From Anaerolineae bacterium (GTDB lineage: Bacteria > Chloroflexota > Anaerolineae > B4-G1 > SLSP01), in contig JAPKMR010000005.1 of NCBI GenBank assembly GCA_026645815.1, positions 1 to 64,000 on the forward strand: a stretch of 64,000 nucleotides of DNA, written 5' to 3'. The position numbers were made by a program, and so were the translations under genes. Positions 7,362-16,370 of this stretch are shown here, piece after piece. Numbering within the stretch: the first letter of the stretch is position 1; each line of letters begins with the position of its first letter. Below the pieces are notes generated by a model. It was not told the origin of the DNA and did no database searches. It saw nothing but the letters and a program-made list of their open reading frames with translations.

Positions 7362-9506
7362 ATGAATCAACCTGTCGTACCCATCTACCTCGATCCCGCG
7401 ACTCCGCTTGCGGAGCGCGTTCAGGATTTGATTTCTCGCCTTACCCTTTCTGAGAAAGTTACTCAGATGAGCCATCCGGCGCAAGCCATTCCCCGCTTGG
7501 GCATTCCGGCTTACAATTACTGGAATGAAGCCCTGCATGGTGTGGCGCGTAATGGTCGCGCGACAGTCTTCCCGCAAGCCATTGGCATGGCAGCTACCTG
7601 GGATACGGACCTCGTGCAGCGCGTTGCCGCAGCGATTGGTGATGAGGCTCGCGCCAAATATCACGAGGCGTTGCGCCGCAAAGGCCACGCCGATTGGTAT
7701 CAGGGGCTCACCTTCTGGTCGCCTAACATCAATATCTTCCGTGACCCCCGTTGGGGGCGAGGGCAGGAAACCTGGGGCGAGGATCCCGTTCTTACCGGCG
7801 AGCTCGGTACGGCTTTCGTGCGCGGTCTACAGGGCGATGACCCCCGCTACCTCAAAGCCGCCGCCTGCGCCAAACATTTCGCCGTCCACAGCGGGCCTGA
7901 AAAAGAGCGTCATACCTTCGACGCAGTCGTCTCCCGCCGGGACCTCTACGATACATATCTACCGGCTTTCCGCAAACTCGTCACCGAAGCCAGAGTTGAG
8001 GCGGTGATGGGCGCCTACAATCGCACCAACGGCGAGGCTTGCTGTGCGAGTCAGGTACTCCTGGGCGATATCCTCCGTGGCGAGTGGGGCTTCGAGGGCC
8101 ATGTGGTCTCCGATTGCGGGGCGCTCACGGATATTCACGCGAATCATCACCTGACTGCCGACGCGGCTGAGAGCGCCGCCCTTGCACTCAAGCGGGGCTG
8201 CGACCTGGGCTGTGACTGTGTCTATGAGCACATTCCCGAAGCGATTGAGCGAGGGCTGATCACCGAAGCCGATGTGGATCGCGCACTGGCGCGTACGCTG
8301 ACCACCCGCTTTAAGTTAGGTATGTTCGATCCACCGGATCTGGTGCCCTATGCCAGTATCCCTATGGAAGTGGTGGGCTGCGCGGCGCATCGTGAGCTGG
8401 CTTACGCGGCGGCGCTCAAGTCGGTGGTATTGTTGAAGAACGCGGATAACCTGCTGCCTTTGCAGGGGCAGATGCGCAAGATTTTGGTGGTGGGTCCCAC
8501 TGCTGCTGGCCTGGATGTACTATTGGGCAACTACCATGGTCTTAGCGATACCCTGACGACGCTGCTCGAGGGTATCGTTGGCGCGGTTCCTGAGGGCACC
8601 CGTCTGGAATACCGTCCCGGTTGTGGCTTGACTCACGTGAATCAGAATGGCCACGATTGGTCGGTCGTTGAAGCGGGCAAATGTGATGTCACCATCGCCT
8701 GCATGGGCCTTTCGCCGCTTCTGGAGGGTGAGGAGGGGGATGCGATTCTCACATTGGAGAATGGTGATCGCTCCGGCATCGGTTTGCCCGCCATCCAGGT
8801 GGAGTATATCAAGCGCCTCGCCGCCCATGGCGCCAAAATCGTGCTGGTGCTCACCGGCGGCAGTCCCATTGCCCTCGGCGAGTTGGAGGACCTGGTTCAG
8901 GCGGTGGTTTTCATCTGGTATCCCGGGCAGGAAGGCGGGCGCGCCGTAGCGGATGTGCTCTTTGGCAAAGCGACGCCATCGGGGAAATTGCCGGTGACCT
9001 TCCCCAAATCCATCGAGCAACTCCCGCCCTTCACGGATTATGCCATGCAGGAGCGTACTTACCGCTATGCCACCTGGGAACCGCTGTATCCTTTTGGCTT
9101 CGGCTTGAGCTATACCAGCTTTTCCTACAGCGATCTGCGGCTAGAAGGGACCCCTGCACACGGAATGCTGACCGCCCGTGTGATGTTGGTCAACACTGGC
9201 GCTACGGCGGGCGAAGAGGTGGTGCAGGTCTATCTGAGCGACGTGGAGGCTTCGGTGGTGGTGCCCTATTACCGGCTAATTGCCTTCCGTCGCGTGGCGC
9301 TCGAGCCAGGCGAATCGCGCGAGCTGGCATTCGAGATTGCTCCGGAGATGCTGGCATTGGTGGATGAGGAGGGCGCCTTGCGCGTGGAACCGGGCGATTT
9401 CCGTTTGACCATCGGTGGTTGCTCGCCCGGAGCGCGCGGTATCGTCTTGGGTGCGCCGGAGCCTGTCAGCACTACCTTTGCGCTGTATGCCCCCCAGGAG
9501 CTCTGA
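7362..9506 (+). CDS. Glycoside hydrolase family 3 (beta-xylosidase/beta-glucosidase-like), cytosolic
   Basis: This 714-residue GH3 enzyme should remove terminal beta-linked xylose or glucose from oligosaccharides. The N-terminal barrel contains [23 protein letters not shown], the [14 protein letters not shown] substrate-binding segment and the nucleophile in GHVVSDCGA (Asp about 251). The alpha/beta sandwich domain and a C-terminal fibronectin-III-like domain follow. NYWNEALHG and the absence of extra domains resemble xylan 1,4-beta-xylosidases. ATG 7362 is preferred to ATG 7353 because AGGAG at 7348-7352 is then correctly spaced. There is no signal peptide. The stop is 2 bp before the GH51 gene, so the pair is an operon for arabinoxylan-type oligosaccharides. 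Confidence 0.92.
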   Translation: MNQPVVPIYLDPATPLAERVQDLISRLTLSEKVTQMSHPAQAIPRLGIPAYNYWNEALHGVARNGRATVFPQAIGMAATWDTDLVQRVAAAIGDEARAKYHEALRRKGHADWYQGLTFWSPNINIFRDPRWGRGQETWGEDPVLTGELGTAFVRGLQGDDPRYLKAAACAKHFAVHSGPEKERHTFDAVVSRRDLYDTYLPAFRKLVTEARVEAVMGAYNRTNGEACCASQVLLGDILRGEWGFEGHVVSDCGALTDIHANHHLTADAAESAALALKRGCDLGCDCVYEHIPEAIERGLITEADVDRALARTLTTRFKLGMFDPPDLVPYASIPMEVVGCAAHRELAYAAALKSVVLLKNADNLLPLQGQMRKILVVGPTAAGLDVLLGNYHGLSDTLTTLLEGIVGAVPEGTRLEYRPGCGLTHVNQNGHDWSVVEAGKCDVTIACMGLSPLLEGEEGDAILTLENGDRSGIGLPAIQVEYIKRLAAHGAKIVLVLTGGSPIALGELEDLVQAVVFIWYPGQEGGRAVADVLFGKATPSGKLPVTFPKSIEQLPPFTDYAMQERTYRYATWEPLYPFGFGLSYTSFSYSDLRLEGTPAHGMLTARVMLVNTGATAGEEVVQVYLSDVEASVVVPYYRLIAFRRVALEPGESRELAFEIAPEMLALVDEEGALRVEPGDFRLTIGGCSPGARGIVLGAPEPVSTTFALYAPQEL

Positions 9507-9508
9507 AC

Positions 9509-11014
<1,506 letters not shown>

Positions 11015-11058
11015 ATTTGGCAGGATCAGATTCTTCAATTTCTTTGATCAGAGGTAAC

Positions 11059-11706
11059 ATGGAACCTACACTACAAGCGATTTTCGACAGTATCATCGAG
11101 GGCGATGCCAGTAGCATTGCCGCGCAGGTCACCACAGCGCTAGAGGCAAATCTGCCGCCGGCGCAGATTCTCAACGAAGCCATGATTGCCGCCATGGCGG
11201 AGATTGGACGGGGCTTCGAGGAGGGAGAGTATTTCGTGCCGGAGATGCTCATCGCGGCGCGCGCCATGAAGACCGGCTTGGCGGTACTCAAGCCCCATCT
11301 TGTAGCAGCGGATGTTCCCGCGTTGGGGAAGGTGGTTGCGGGCACCATCCAGGGCGACCTGCACGACATTGGCAAAAACCTCGTCTGTATGATGCTCGAG
11401 GGCGCGGGCTTCGAGGTCGTGGACCTGGGCACGGATGTATCGCCGGAGTGTTTTGTGGAAGCGGCGCGCGGGGATGGCGTGAATCTCGTTGCCATGTCGG
11501 CGTTGCTCACCACCACGATGGGGAACATGAAGGCGACGCTCGCGGCGCTGGATGCGGCGGGCTTGCGCAGCAAGGTCAAGGTGATGGTTGGTGGCGCGCC
11601 GGTCACCGAGCGTTTTGCCCACCAGATTGGCGCGGATGGCTATGCGCCAGATGCCAGTCGCGCGGTAGTGGTAGCTCGTGCGCTGGTCGAAGCGCCAGGA
11701 GTCTGA
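11059..11706 (+). CDS. Corrinoid (B12-binding) methyltransferase carrier protein, MtbC-like
   Basis: This 215-residue protein has the two-part layout of corrinoid carrier proteins of methyltransferase systems: a helical cap (residues 1-90) and a Rossmann-like cobalamin domain. The lower-ligand motif DxHxxG is present as GDLHDIGKN (H102), followed by SALLTTTMGNMKATL and VMVGGAPVTERFA. Such proteins shuttle methyl groups between a substrate methyltransferase and an acceptor methyltransferase. Neither partner is in the window, so its substrate cannot be named. ATG 11059 follows GAGG; it starts 44 bp after the GH51 stop and may simply be read through from that operon. Confidence 0.88.
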   Translation: MEPTLQAIFDSIIEGDASSIAAQVTTALEANLPPAQILNEAMIAAMAEIGRGFEEGEYFVPEMLIAARAMKTGLAVLKPHLVAADVPALGKVVAGTIQGDLHDIGKNLVCMMLEGAGFEVVDLGTDVSPECFVEAARGDGVNLVAMSALLTTTMGNMKATLAALDAAGLRSKVKVMVGGAPVTERFAHQIGADGYAPDASRAVVVARALVEAPGV

Positions 11707-11725
11707 AGCGTCTGGCTAAAAGCGT

Positions 11726-11770
11726 GTTTTGGGGCGCGGCGCCGGGTACGGCGTTGCCGCGCCCTAAAAC
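11726..11770. terminator. Bidirectional terminator-like hairpin (H3)
   Basis: GTTTTGGGGCGCGGC pairs with GCCGCGCCCTAAAAC, with one imperfection, between the convergent corrinoid-protein and HAD genes. T-rich and A-rich flanks suit termination on both strands. It resembles the palindrome family seen elsewhere in the window. Confidence 0.7.
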
Positions 11771-12477
11771 TACTCGTGTTCCAGGCTCTCCAACAAGCCG
11801 GGCAGCAGCCCCAGATGCTCGATTTCGTAATAGCCTGGTTGTCCGGACGGCGGACGTTCGGCATTTTCGTGTGCCCAGGTGAGCGCATACGGCACGTAGA
11901 CGGCGCAGGCGCCCAATTTCAACACTGGCAGGATATCGGAGCGCAGGGAATTGCCGACCATCAGGAAACGTTCCGGCGCTAGTGCGTGCCGTTGCAGCAG
12001 CGCAGCATACGTGTGGCAGTTCTTGTCGCTCACGATTTCGACATGCCGGAAGTACTGCGCTAATCCCGAGCGCGCAACCTTTGATTCCTGGTCGAGCAAA
12101 TCCCCCTTGGTGATGACCATCAGCGTATAAGTCTGTGCTACCTTGGCGACAGCCTCAGCCACATGCTCCAGCAACTCTACCTTGGCGGTGAGCATGGCTT
12201 TGGCTTTGTCCACAATCGTCTTGATCTCGCGCCCGGAAATGCGCCCCTCCGTCAAATCCACAGCCGTCTCGATCATTGAGAGCGCAAAGGCTTTGATCCC
12301 ATAGCCAAAGTGCTGCATATTGCGCATCTCGGTCTGATAGAGCTGCTCGTCAATCCATTCCAGGCTATGATACTGCGATAGCAGTTGCCGGAAGTGCTCC
12401 TGTGCGTCGGCATAGAGGCGCTCATTGTGCCAGAGCGTATCGTCAGCATCAAAAGCGATAATGTCGAAACGTACCAT
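11770..12477 (-). CDS. HAD-superfamily hydrolase
   Basis: The 235-residue protein has HAD motif I (FDADDTLWHN, nucleophile Asp near residue 10), motif II (VITKGD), a lysine before SDKN (motif III) and motif IV (MVGNSLRSDI), with a helical cap between. It is a phosphatase-type HAD of unknown substrate, not a phosphoglycolate phosphatase by any clear feature. It is 4 bp downstream of the DUF3795 gene, so the two are co-transcribed. It ends at the bidirectional hairpin. Confidence 0.9.
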   Translation of the reverse strand: MVRFDIIAFDADDTLWHNERLYADAQEHFRQLLSQYHSLEWIDEQLYQTEMRNMQHFGYGIKAFALSMIETAVDLTEGRISGREIKTIVDKAKAMLTAKVELLEHVAEAVAKVAQTYTLMVITKGDLLDQESKVARSGLAQYFRHVEIVSDKNCHTYAALLQRHALAPERFLMVGNSLRSDILPVLKLGACAVYVPYALTWAHENAERPPSGQPGYYEIEHLGLLPGLLESLEHE

Positions 12478-12481
12478 AGTC

Positions 12482-12880
12482 TTACCTCAGAACTTCGAGT
12501 CGCCGCTTGTTCTCGTATGGCAGAATGAAGCGCGTGCGGTCTTCTTCTGGGATCTCAATGCCCATCCGCGCCTGCAATTCCTCGAACACGACCAACCGCT
12601 CGGCAAGCTTCTCGCAGCCCTCGTAGTCCGGACACTGCGCACAATGCTCCAACCCTCGCGCAATGGCGCACGGGCGCACCGGACAGGCGCTGTCAATGAG
12701 ATGTGGATTCTCCGCCATACAGCCATCGCAGCAGAGCGCCTCCGGTGGAATTCGGAAGCCGAAATAAGTGTGCCAACCATCGCTGAGCACTTGCCGGTTC
12801 TCCGGTTGCGCCTCAATATTCGGCTTATACGCCAGGCACAAATCGCAGCGATATCCGCAGCGTGTAAGGATAGGTTCCAT
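12482..12880 (-). CDS. DUF3795 cysteine-rich protein
   Basis: The 132-residue protein has the DUF3795 pattern: RCGYRCDLCLAYK at the N-terminus, CCDGCMAENPHLIDSACPVRPCAIARG in the middle and HCAQCPDYEGCEKL later. The many CxxC pairs imply zinc or Fe-S binding, but the function of the family is unknown. ATG 12880 has AAAGGG about 8 nt upstream; the longer frame from 12919 lacks a ribosome-binding site. Confidence 0.85.
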   Translation of the reverse strand: MEPILTRCGYRCDLCLAYKPNIEAQPENRQVLSDGWHTYFGFRIPPEALCCDGCMAENPHLIDSACPVRPCAIARGLEHCAQCPDYEGCEKLAERLVVFEELQARMGIEIPEEDRTRFILPYENKRRLEVLR

Positions 12881-12973
12881 GGACTGACCCTTTCTGTGTG
12901 TCCTGCAGGGAGGATACATCAGAAATGGGGAATGGGCAAGTGGGAGAAGTCACCTTCTTCTACCGGTTTAAAA

Positions 12974-13047
12974 GAGAAAAAATCTCTTGACATTAATATG
13001 AAAGTGATGTATTATAAGAACATAAGTGTTTCAAGAGATTTTTTCTC
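12974..13047 (+). promoter_or_regulatory. RloAB promoter bracketed by a perfect 17-bp inverted repeat
   Basis: TTGACA (12987-12992), a 17-bp spacer and TATTAT (13010-13015) form a near-consensus sigma-70 promoter. GAGAAAAAATCTCTTGA (12974-12990) overlaps the -35 box, and its exact inverse complement lies at 13031-13047, just after the expected start site. Each arm is itself a GAGA-N5-TCTC dyad. This looks like two operator copies around the core promoter, or one hairpin-forming DNA element. Confidence 0.75.
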
Positions 13048-13066
13048 GCATAAATCGAGGTGAATC

Positions 13067-14395
13067 ATGTTAATCCGTTTTCATGTCAGCAACTTCTTGT
13101 CTATCAACGAGGAAGTTGAACTATCCCTAATCGCGGGAAGAGTGAAGAAACATCCTGCACACCTTGTCACCGAGGATACGAATTGTGGCGTCAGAACTTT
13201 GCGAGCCGCTGTGATTTATGGTGCGAATGCATCGGGAAAGTCAAATCTAATACGGGCCATGCGTTTTGCTCAGCGATTTGTAGTATACGGCACTCGTATC
13301 AAACAGACCATTCCGCGGGTTCCTTTCAAATTGTGCCAGGAAAGTGAAATACGTCCTTCTCGATTTGAATTTGAATTCCGGCGTGGGGGGAATTGTTACA
13401 TATATGGTTTTGAAGTTGACCATCAACGGATTCACACTGAATGGTTATATCAGATTAAGAAGACTACCGAGATGTTGCTTTTCGAACGTACGACTACCGA
13501 CGAGGGTAAGGTCTCTGTTCAGTTTGGTAAGGTCGGATTCCAAGATAAAGAAGACCAGCAGTTTGTTGCGGGGGTGGCAAAGGGTACTCGCTCGAATCAG
13601 CTGTTCTTGACAGAAAGCATGGAGCGCAATATTCCCCATTTTGCAGATGTATACCAATGGTTTGATGAAACTCTGGTGATTATCTATCCAGATTCACAAT
13701 ACTTACCGTTAGCTAGCAAGATAGCAGAAGGTGATTTCGCGGCGAGTATTGCCCAATATCTAGAGCAGCTTGGAACAGGCATCTATGGATTTGATTTAAA
13801 GGTGGTAAATCCCGAAGTCGAGTTTCCATCTGATATGATGACAGAAATGCGCGAAAAACTCGAGGTAGAGGAAAACTCTATCTTTGTGGTTGGGCCACGA
13901 GGGGAGCGTTATATTGTTGAACTGGTCGGGGGACAACTTCAAGCTAAAAAGCTAATGTTCAGACATAGAATGGCGGATTGTAATGAAGAAGTCTTATTTG
14001 ACATAAAGGAAGAATCGGATGGCACGCGCCGGATGCTAGATCTGCTGCCTCAATTTGCTAATCTAATAGGTCAGGATCAGGTGATTGTTATTGATGAACT
14101 GGATCGCAGCCTTCATCCACGTCTCAGCTATGAATTAATCAGGTTGTTTCTTGCCGATACGGAGAGTCGGGCGCAGCTGGTCGTTACAACGCATGAAGAA
14201 CATTTGCTTGATTTGGATTTGCTGCGACGTGATGAGATCTGGTTTATCGAAAAGGATCAGAGCGGCGCCTCGCATCTCTATTCGTTGGAGGAATTCGCGC
14301 CACGCTATGACAAAGACATCGAGCGGGGTTATATGATGGGACGTTTCGGGGCAATACCGGTTTTCAGGCGCACATCGTTTGCCCGGAGAGTCTGA
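13067..14395 (+). CDS. AAA family ATPase, RloA-like (putative defence)
   Basis: The 442-residue protein is an SMC/ABC-like AAA ATPase: Walker A GANASGKSNL near residue 53, a signature-like SDGTRRMLDLLP, Walker B VIVIDELDRSLHP and a late TTHEEHLLD histidine segment. The N-terminus MLIRFHVSNFLSINEE is typical of this ATPase group. It overlaps no gene and lies 1 bp before the RloB homologue; the ATPase/RloB pair occurs in RloAB, also known from AbiL-type abortive-infection loci. The DNA is visibly more AT-rich than its neighbours, suggesting horizontal acquisition. The defence role is known for relatives, not shown here. Confidence 0.88.
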   Translation: MLIRFHVSNFLSINEEVELSLIAGRVKKHPAHLVTEDTNCGVRTLRAAVIYGANASGKSNLIRAMRFAQRFVVYGTRIKQTIPRVPFKLCQESEIRPSRFEFEFRRGGNCYIYGFEVDHQRIHTEWLYQIKKTTEMLLFERTTTDEGKVSVQFGKVGFQDKEDQQFVAGVAKGTRSNQLFLTESMERNIPHFADVYQWFDETLVIIYPDSQYLPLASKIAEGDFAASIAQYLEQLGTGIYGFDLKVVNPEVEFPSDMMTEMREKLEVEENSIFVVGPRGERYIVELVGGQLQAKKLMFRHRMADCNEEVLFDIKEESDGTRRMLDLLPQFANLIGQDQVIVIDELDRSLHPRLSYELIRLFLADTESRAQLVVTTHEEHLLDLDLLRRDEIWFIEKDQSGASHLYSLEEFAPRYDKDIERGYMMGRFGAIPVFRRTSFARRV

Positions 14396-14396
14396 T

Positions 14397-15062
14397 ATGC
14401 CGGAGAAGCGATATTTCAAAGCCCGAAAACGCGTTAGTGGGGTGCGCGATCCCAAGCTCATCATCATCGCGGCTGAAGGGGCCTGTACGGAGCGCGCATA
14501 TTTTGAAGATATGGCCTCGCCGGGCTATTTATACAATCCGCGCATCCATGTTGAAGTATTGGAGAGGGATACGACGCACTCTGCCCCTGAGGCAGTATTA
14601 CAATCCCTGGATGAATTCCACCGTCAGTACCAACTCAAAGAACAAGATGAGCTATGGCTTGTTTTGGATACAGATCGTTGGGGTGCCGCAAAACTTGCAA
14701 GCATTGCGGCTTTGTGTTATCAAAAGGGTTATTCAATGGCTGCAAGCAACCCTTGCTTTGAGTTGTGGCTACTTCTACACCTTCGATCTCTGGATGGATA
14801 TTCCGTTGAAACTCTGGATGAGTTTCGAGAAAATCGCAAAACACGCGGTAGAACGCGATTGGACCGAGAGTTATTGGCTTTGTTGGGAGAGTACAACAAG
14901 ACTGCGCCGAAAACTGAGGCCTTTCTTCCGCATGTCGTTGCTGCCATCGAACGTGCTCGTGCACTAGACATCCATTTCGAGGATCGTTGGCCGCAGGATT
15001 TGGGAACGCGGGTGTATCTACTTGCTGAACGTATCATGGAACGGGAACCGCGGGTAATCTGA
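14397..15062 (+). CDS. RloB-family protein (Toprim-like effector candidate)
   Basis: The 221-residue product matches the RloB family: basic N-terminus, IIIAAEGACTERAYFEDM with the Toprim-like glutamate, then LWLVLDTDRWG carrying the paired aspartates, and ASNPCFELWLLLHL, a phrase typical of RloB. The E...DxD arrangement suggests a metal-dependent nuclease. The ATG at 14397 follows GGAGAG; the frame's earlier start lies in the ATPase gene. It forms a two-gene operon with the ATPase and is followed by a strong terminator. Confidence 0.88.
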   Translation: MPEKRYFKARKRVSGVRDPKLIIIAAEGACTERAYFEDMASPGYLYNPRIHVEVLERDTTHSAPEAVLQSLDEFHRQYQLKEQDELWLVLDTDRWGAAKLASIAALCYQKGYSMAASNPCFELWLLLHLRSLDGYSVETLDEFRENRKTRGRTRLDRELLALLGEYNKTAPKTEAFLPHVVAAIERARALDIHFEDRWPQDLGTRVYLLAERIMEREPRVI

Positions 15063-15090
15063 GTATTCCGCGTGATTTGTAGTACTAGAA

Positions 15091-15120
15091 GCGTGAGCAT
15101 CGTCTCGACGATGCTCACGC
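15091..15120. terminator. Intrinsic terminator of the RloAB operon
   Basis: A perfect 13-bp stem (GCGTGAGCATCGT and complement) with a 4-nt loop is followed by TTTGCATTT. It lies between the convergent RloB and flavoprotein genes and may serve both. Confidence 0.85.
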
Positions 15121-15142
15121 TTTGCATTTCCCGCTGCAATTC

Positions 15143-16327
15143 CTACTTCAACGCCTCCATTCCCTTGAACGCCCGGTATGGCGAGAGGATTTTCAGCGTC
15201 TCCTTATCATCTGCCGTTGTCTGTTGCGTCACCATGCGCGCCAGCAGCTCGCCCAACCCCGGTCCCAGCATGAAGCCCTGCCCGCACATGCCAATCGCCA
15301 TCAGATAGCCAGCGACCTCGCGCGCCCAACCCACCAGCGGCGAACCATCCGGCGTCATGGGATACAATCCGCGCCAGGTACGCCGCACGCGGATATTCGC
15401 GAGTCTCGGCATCAGGTCTACCATCCGTTGCGCTACCTGCGGCAGGAACACGCTCGTCTCCCGGCAATCGAAGCCCCAGATGCTCGGGTCCGGCGTGATG
15501 CAGAAGACAATCTGCCCGCTGTGCAGCTGGAAGAAGTAGTAGTTCTTCGAACCGGGTGCGGGTCGAATATCCACCACCATCGGTCCGAGGAAATGTGCCA
15601 CCGGTTCCGTAATGCCGCCCTCGTGTGAGTCGGGGCGCACGGGATGGTCGAAGCCCAGCAACTCGCCCACCTGTGCCGCCCAGGGTCCTGCTGCGTTGAT
15701 CACGATTGGCGCATGATAGGTTTCCTTGTTCGTGCGCACCCCCGTAATCTCGCGGTGTGGGCCGCGCACGATTTCGCGGGTCAGAATTTCCGCCACTTTC
15801 TCGTTGAAGCGGAATTCAGCCCCCGCTTTCTTTGCCGCATCATAATAGGCGTGACCCGCCAGCAGCGTCGAGCAATGACCATCCTCGGGCGAGAATGTCC
15901 CCCCGAGCAACCCGTCGCGGTTGAGATCAGGGATGATCTCCAGTATCTCGTCTCTGTCGTACCATTCGATATTGAGACCATAGGCTTTCTGGACCTTGAG
16001 CAGCGTCTTGAGCGTCTGTTCTTCTTGCTCGCGGTAAGCCACAAAGGAATAGCCGCCCGTTGTCCATTCGAGGTTGTGCCCGTAGGTATCCTGCCAGCTC
16101 TTGACGATTTCCAGCGTGCGCAGGCACAGGCGGATTTTCGCCGGATCGGAGTGTGTGGCGCGGATGCCGCCGATCGCTGCCTTGTTCGAGCCTTGCCCCT
16201 GACTGGGGAATTGGTCGAGTACCAGCACTTTTAGCCCGGCTTTTGCAATCGCCAGCGCCGCCGGTGCGCCCACGCTACCCGCGCCGATGATGATGACATC
16301 GTAAGTGTGATTTGTTGTTGTCTCCAT
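15143..16327 (-). CDS. FAD-dependent amino-acid/sarcosine oxidoreductase, DAO family (small catalytic subunit)
   Basis: The 394-residue protein has the DAO fold: an N-terminal dinucleotide motif VIIIGAGSVGAPAALAIAKAG, the second FAD contact LDQFPSQGQGSNKAAIGGIRATH, VINAAGPWA near residue 215 and the C-terminal GMCGQGFMLGPGLGELLA. Relatives oxidise secondary amines such as sarcosine, D-proline, hydroxyproline or opines. The gene lies 43 bp after the larger subunit gene, so the pair probably forms a heteromeric dehydrogenase that passes electrons to the Fe-S centres of that subunit. The exact substrate is open. Confidence 0.85.
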   Translation of the reverse strand: METTTNHTYDVIIIGAGSVGAPAALAIAKAGLKVLVLDQFPSQGQGSNKAAIGGIRATHSDPAKIRLCLRTLEIVKSWQDTYGHNLEWTTGGYSFVAYREQEEQTLKTLLKVQKAYGLNIEWYDRDEILEIIPDLNRDGLLGGTFSPEDGHCSTLLAGHAYYDAAKKAGAEFRFNEKVAEILTREIVRGPHREITGVRTNKETYHAPIVINAAGPWAAQVGELLGFDHPVRPDSHEGGITEPVAHFLGPMVVDIRPAPGSKNYYFFQLHSGQIVFCITPDPSIWGFDCRETSVFLPQVAQRMVDLMPRLANIRVRRTWRGLYPMTPDGSPLVGWAREVAGYLMAIGMCGQGFMLGPGLGELLARMVTQQTTADDKETLKILSPYRAFKGMEALK

Positions 16328-16370
16328 GAACTTCTCCCTTTAGTCCTGCAGCCCTTCTTGGGCTACTCGA

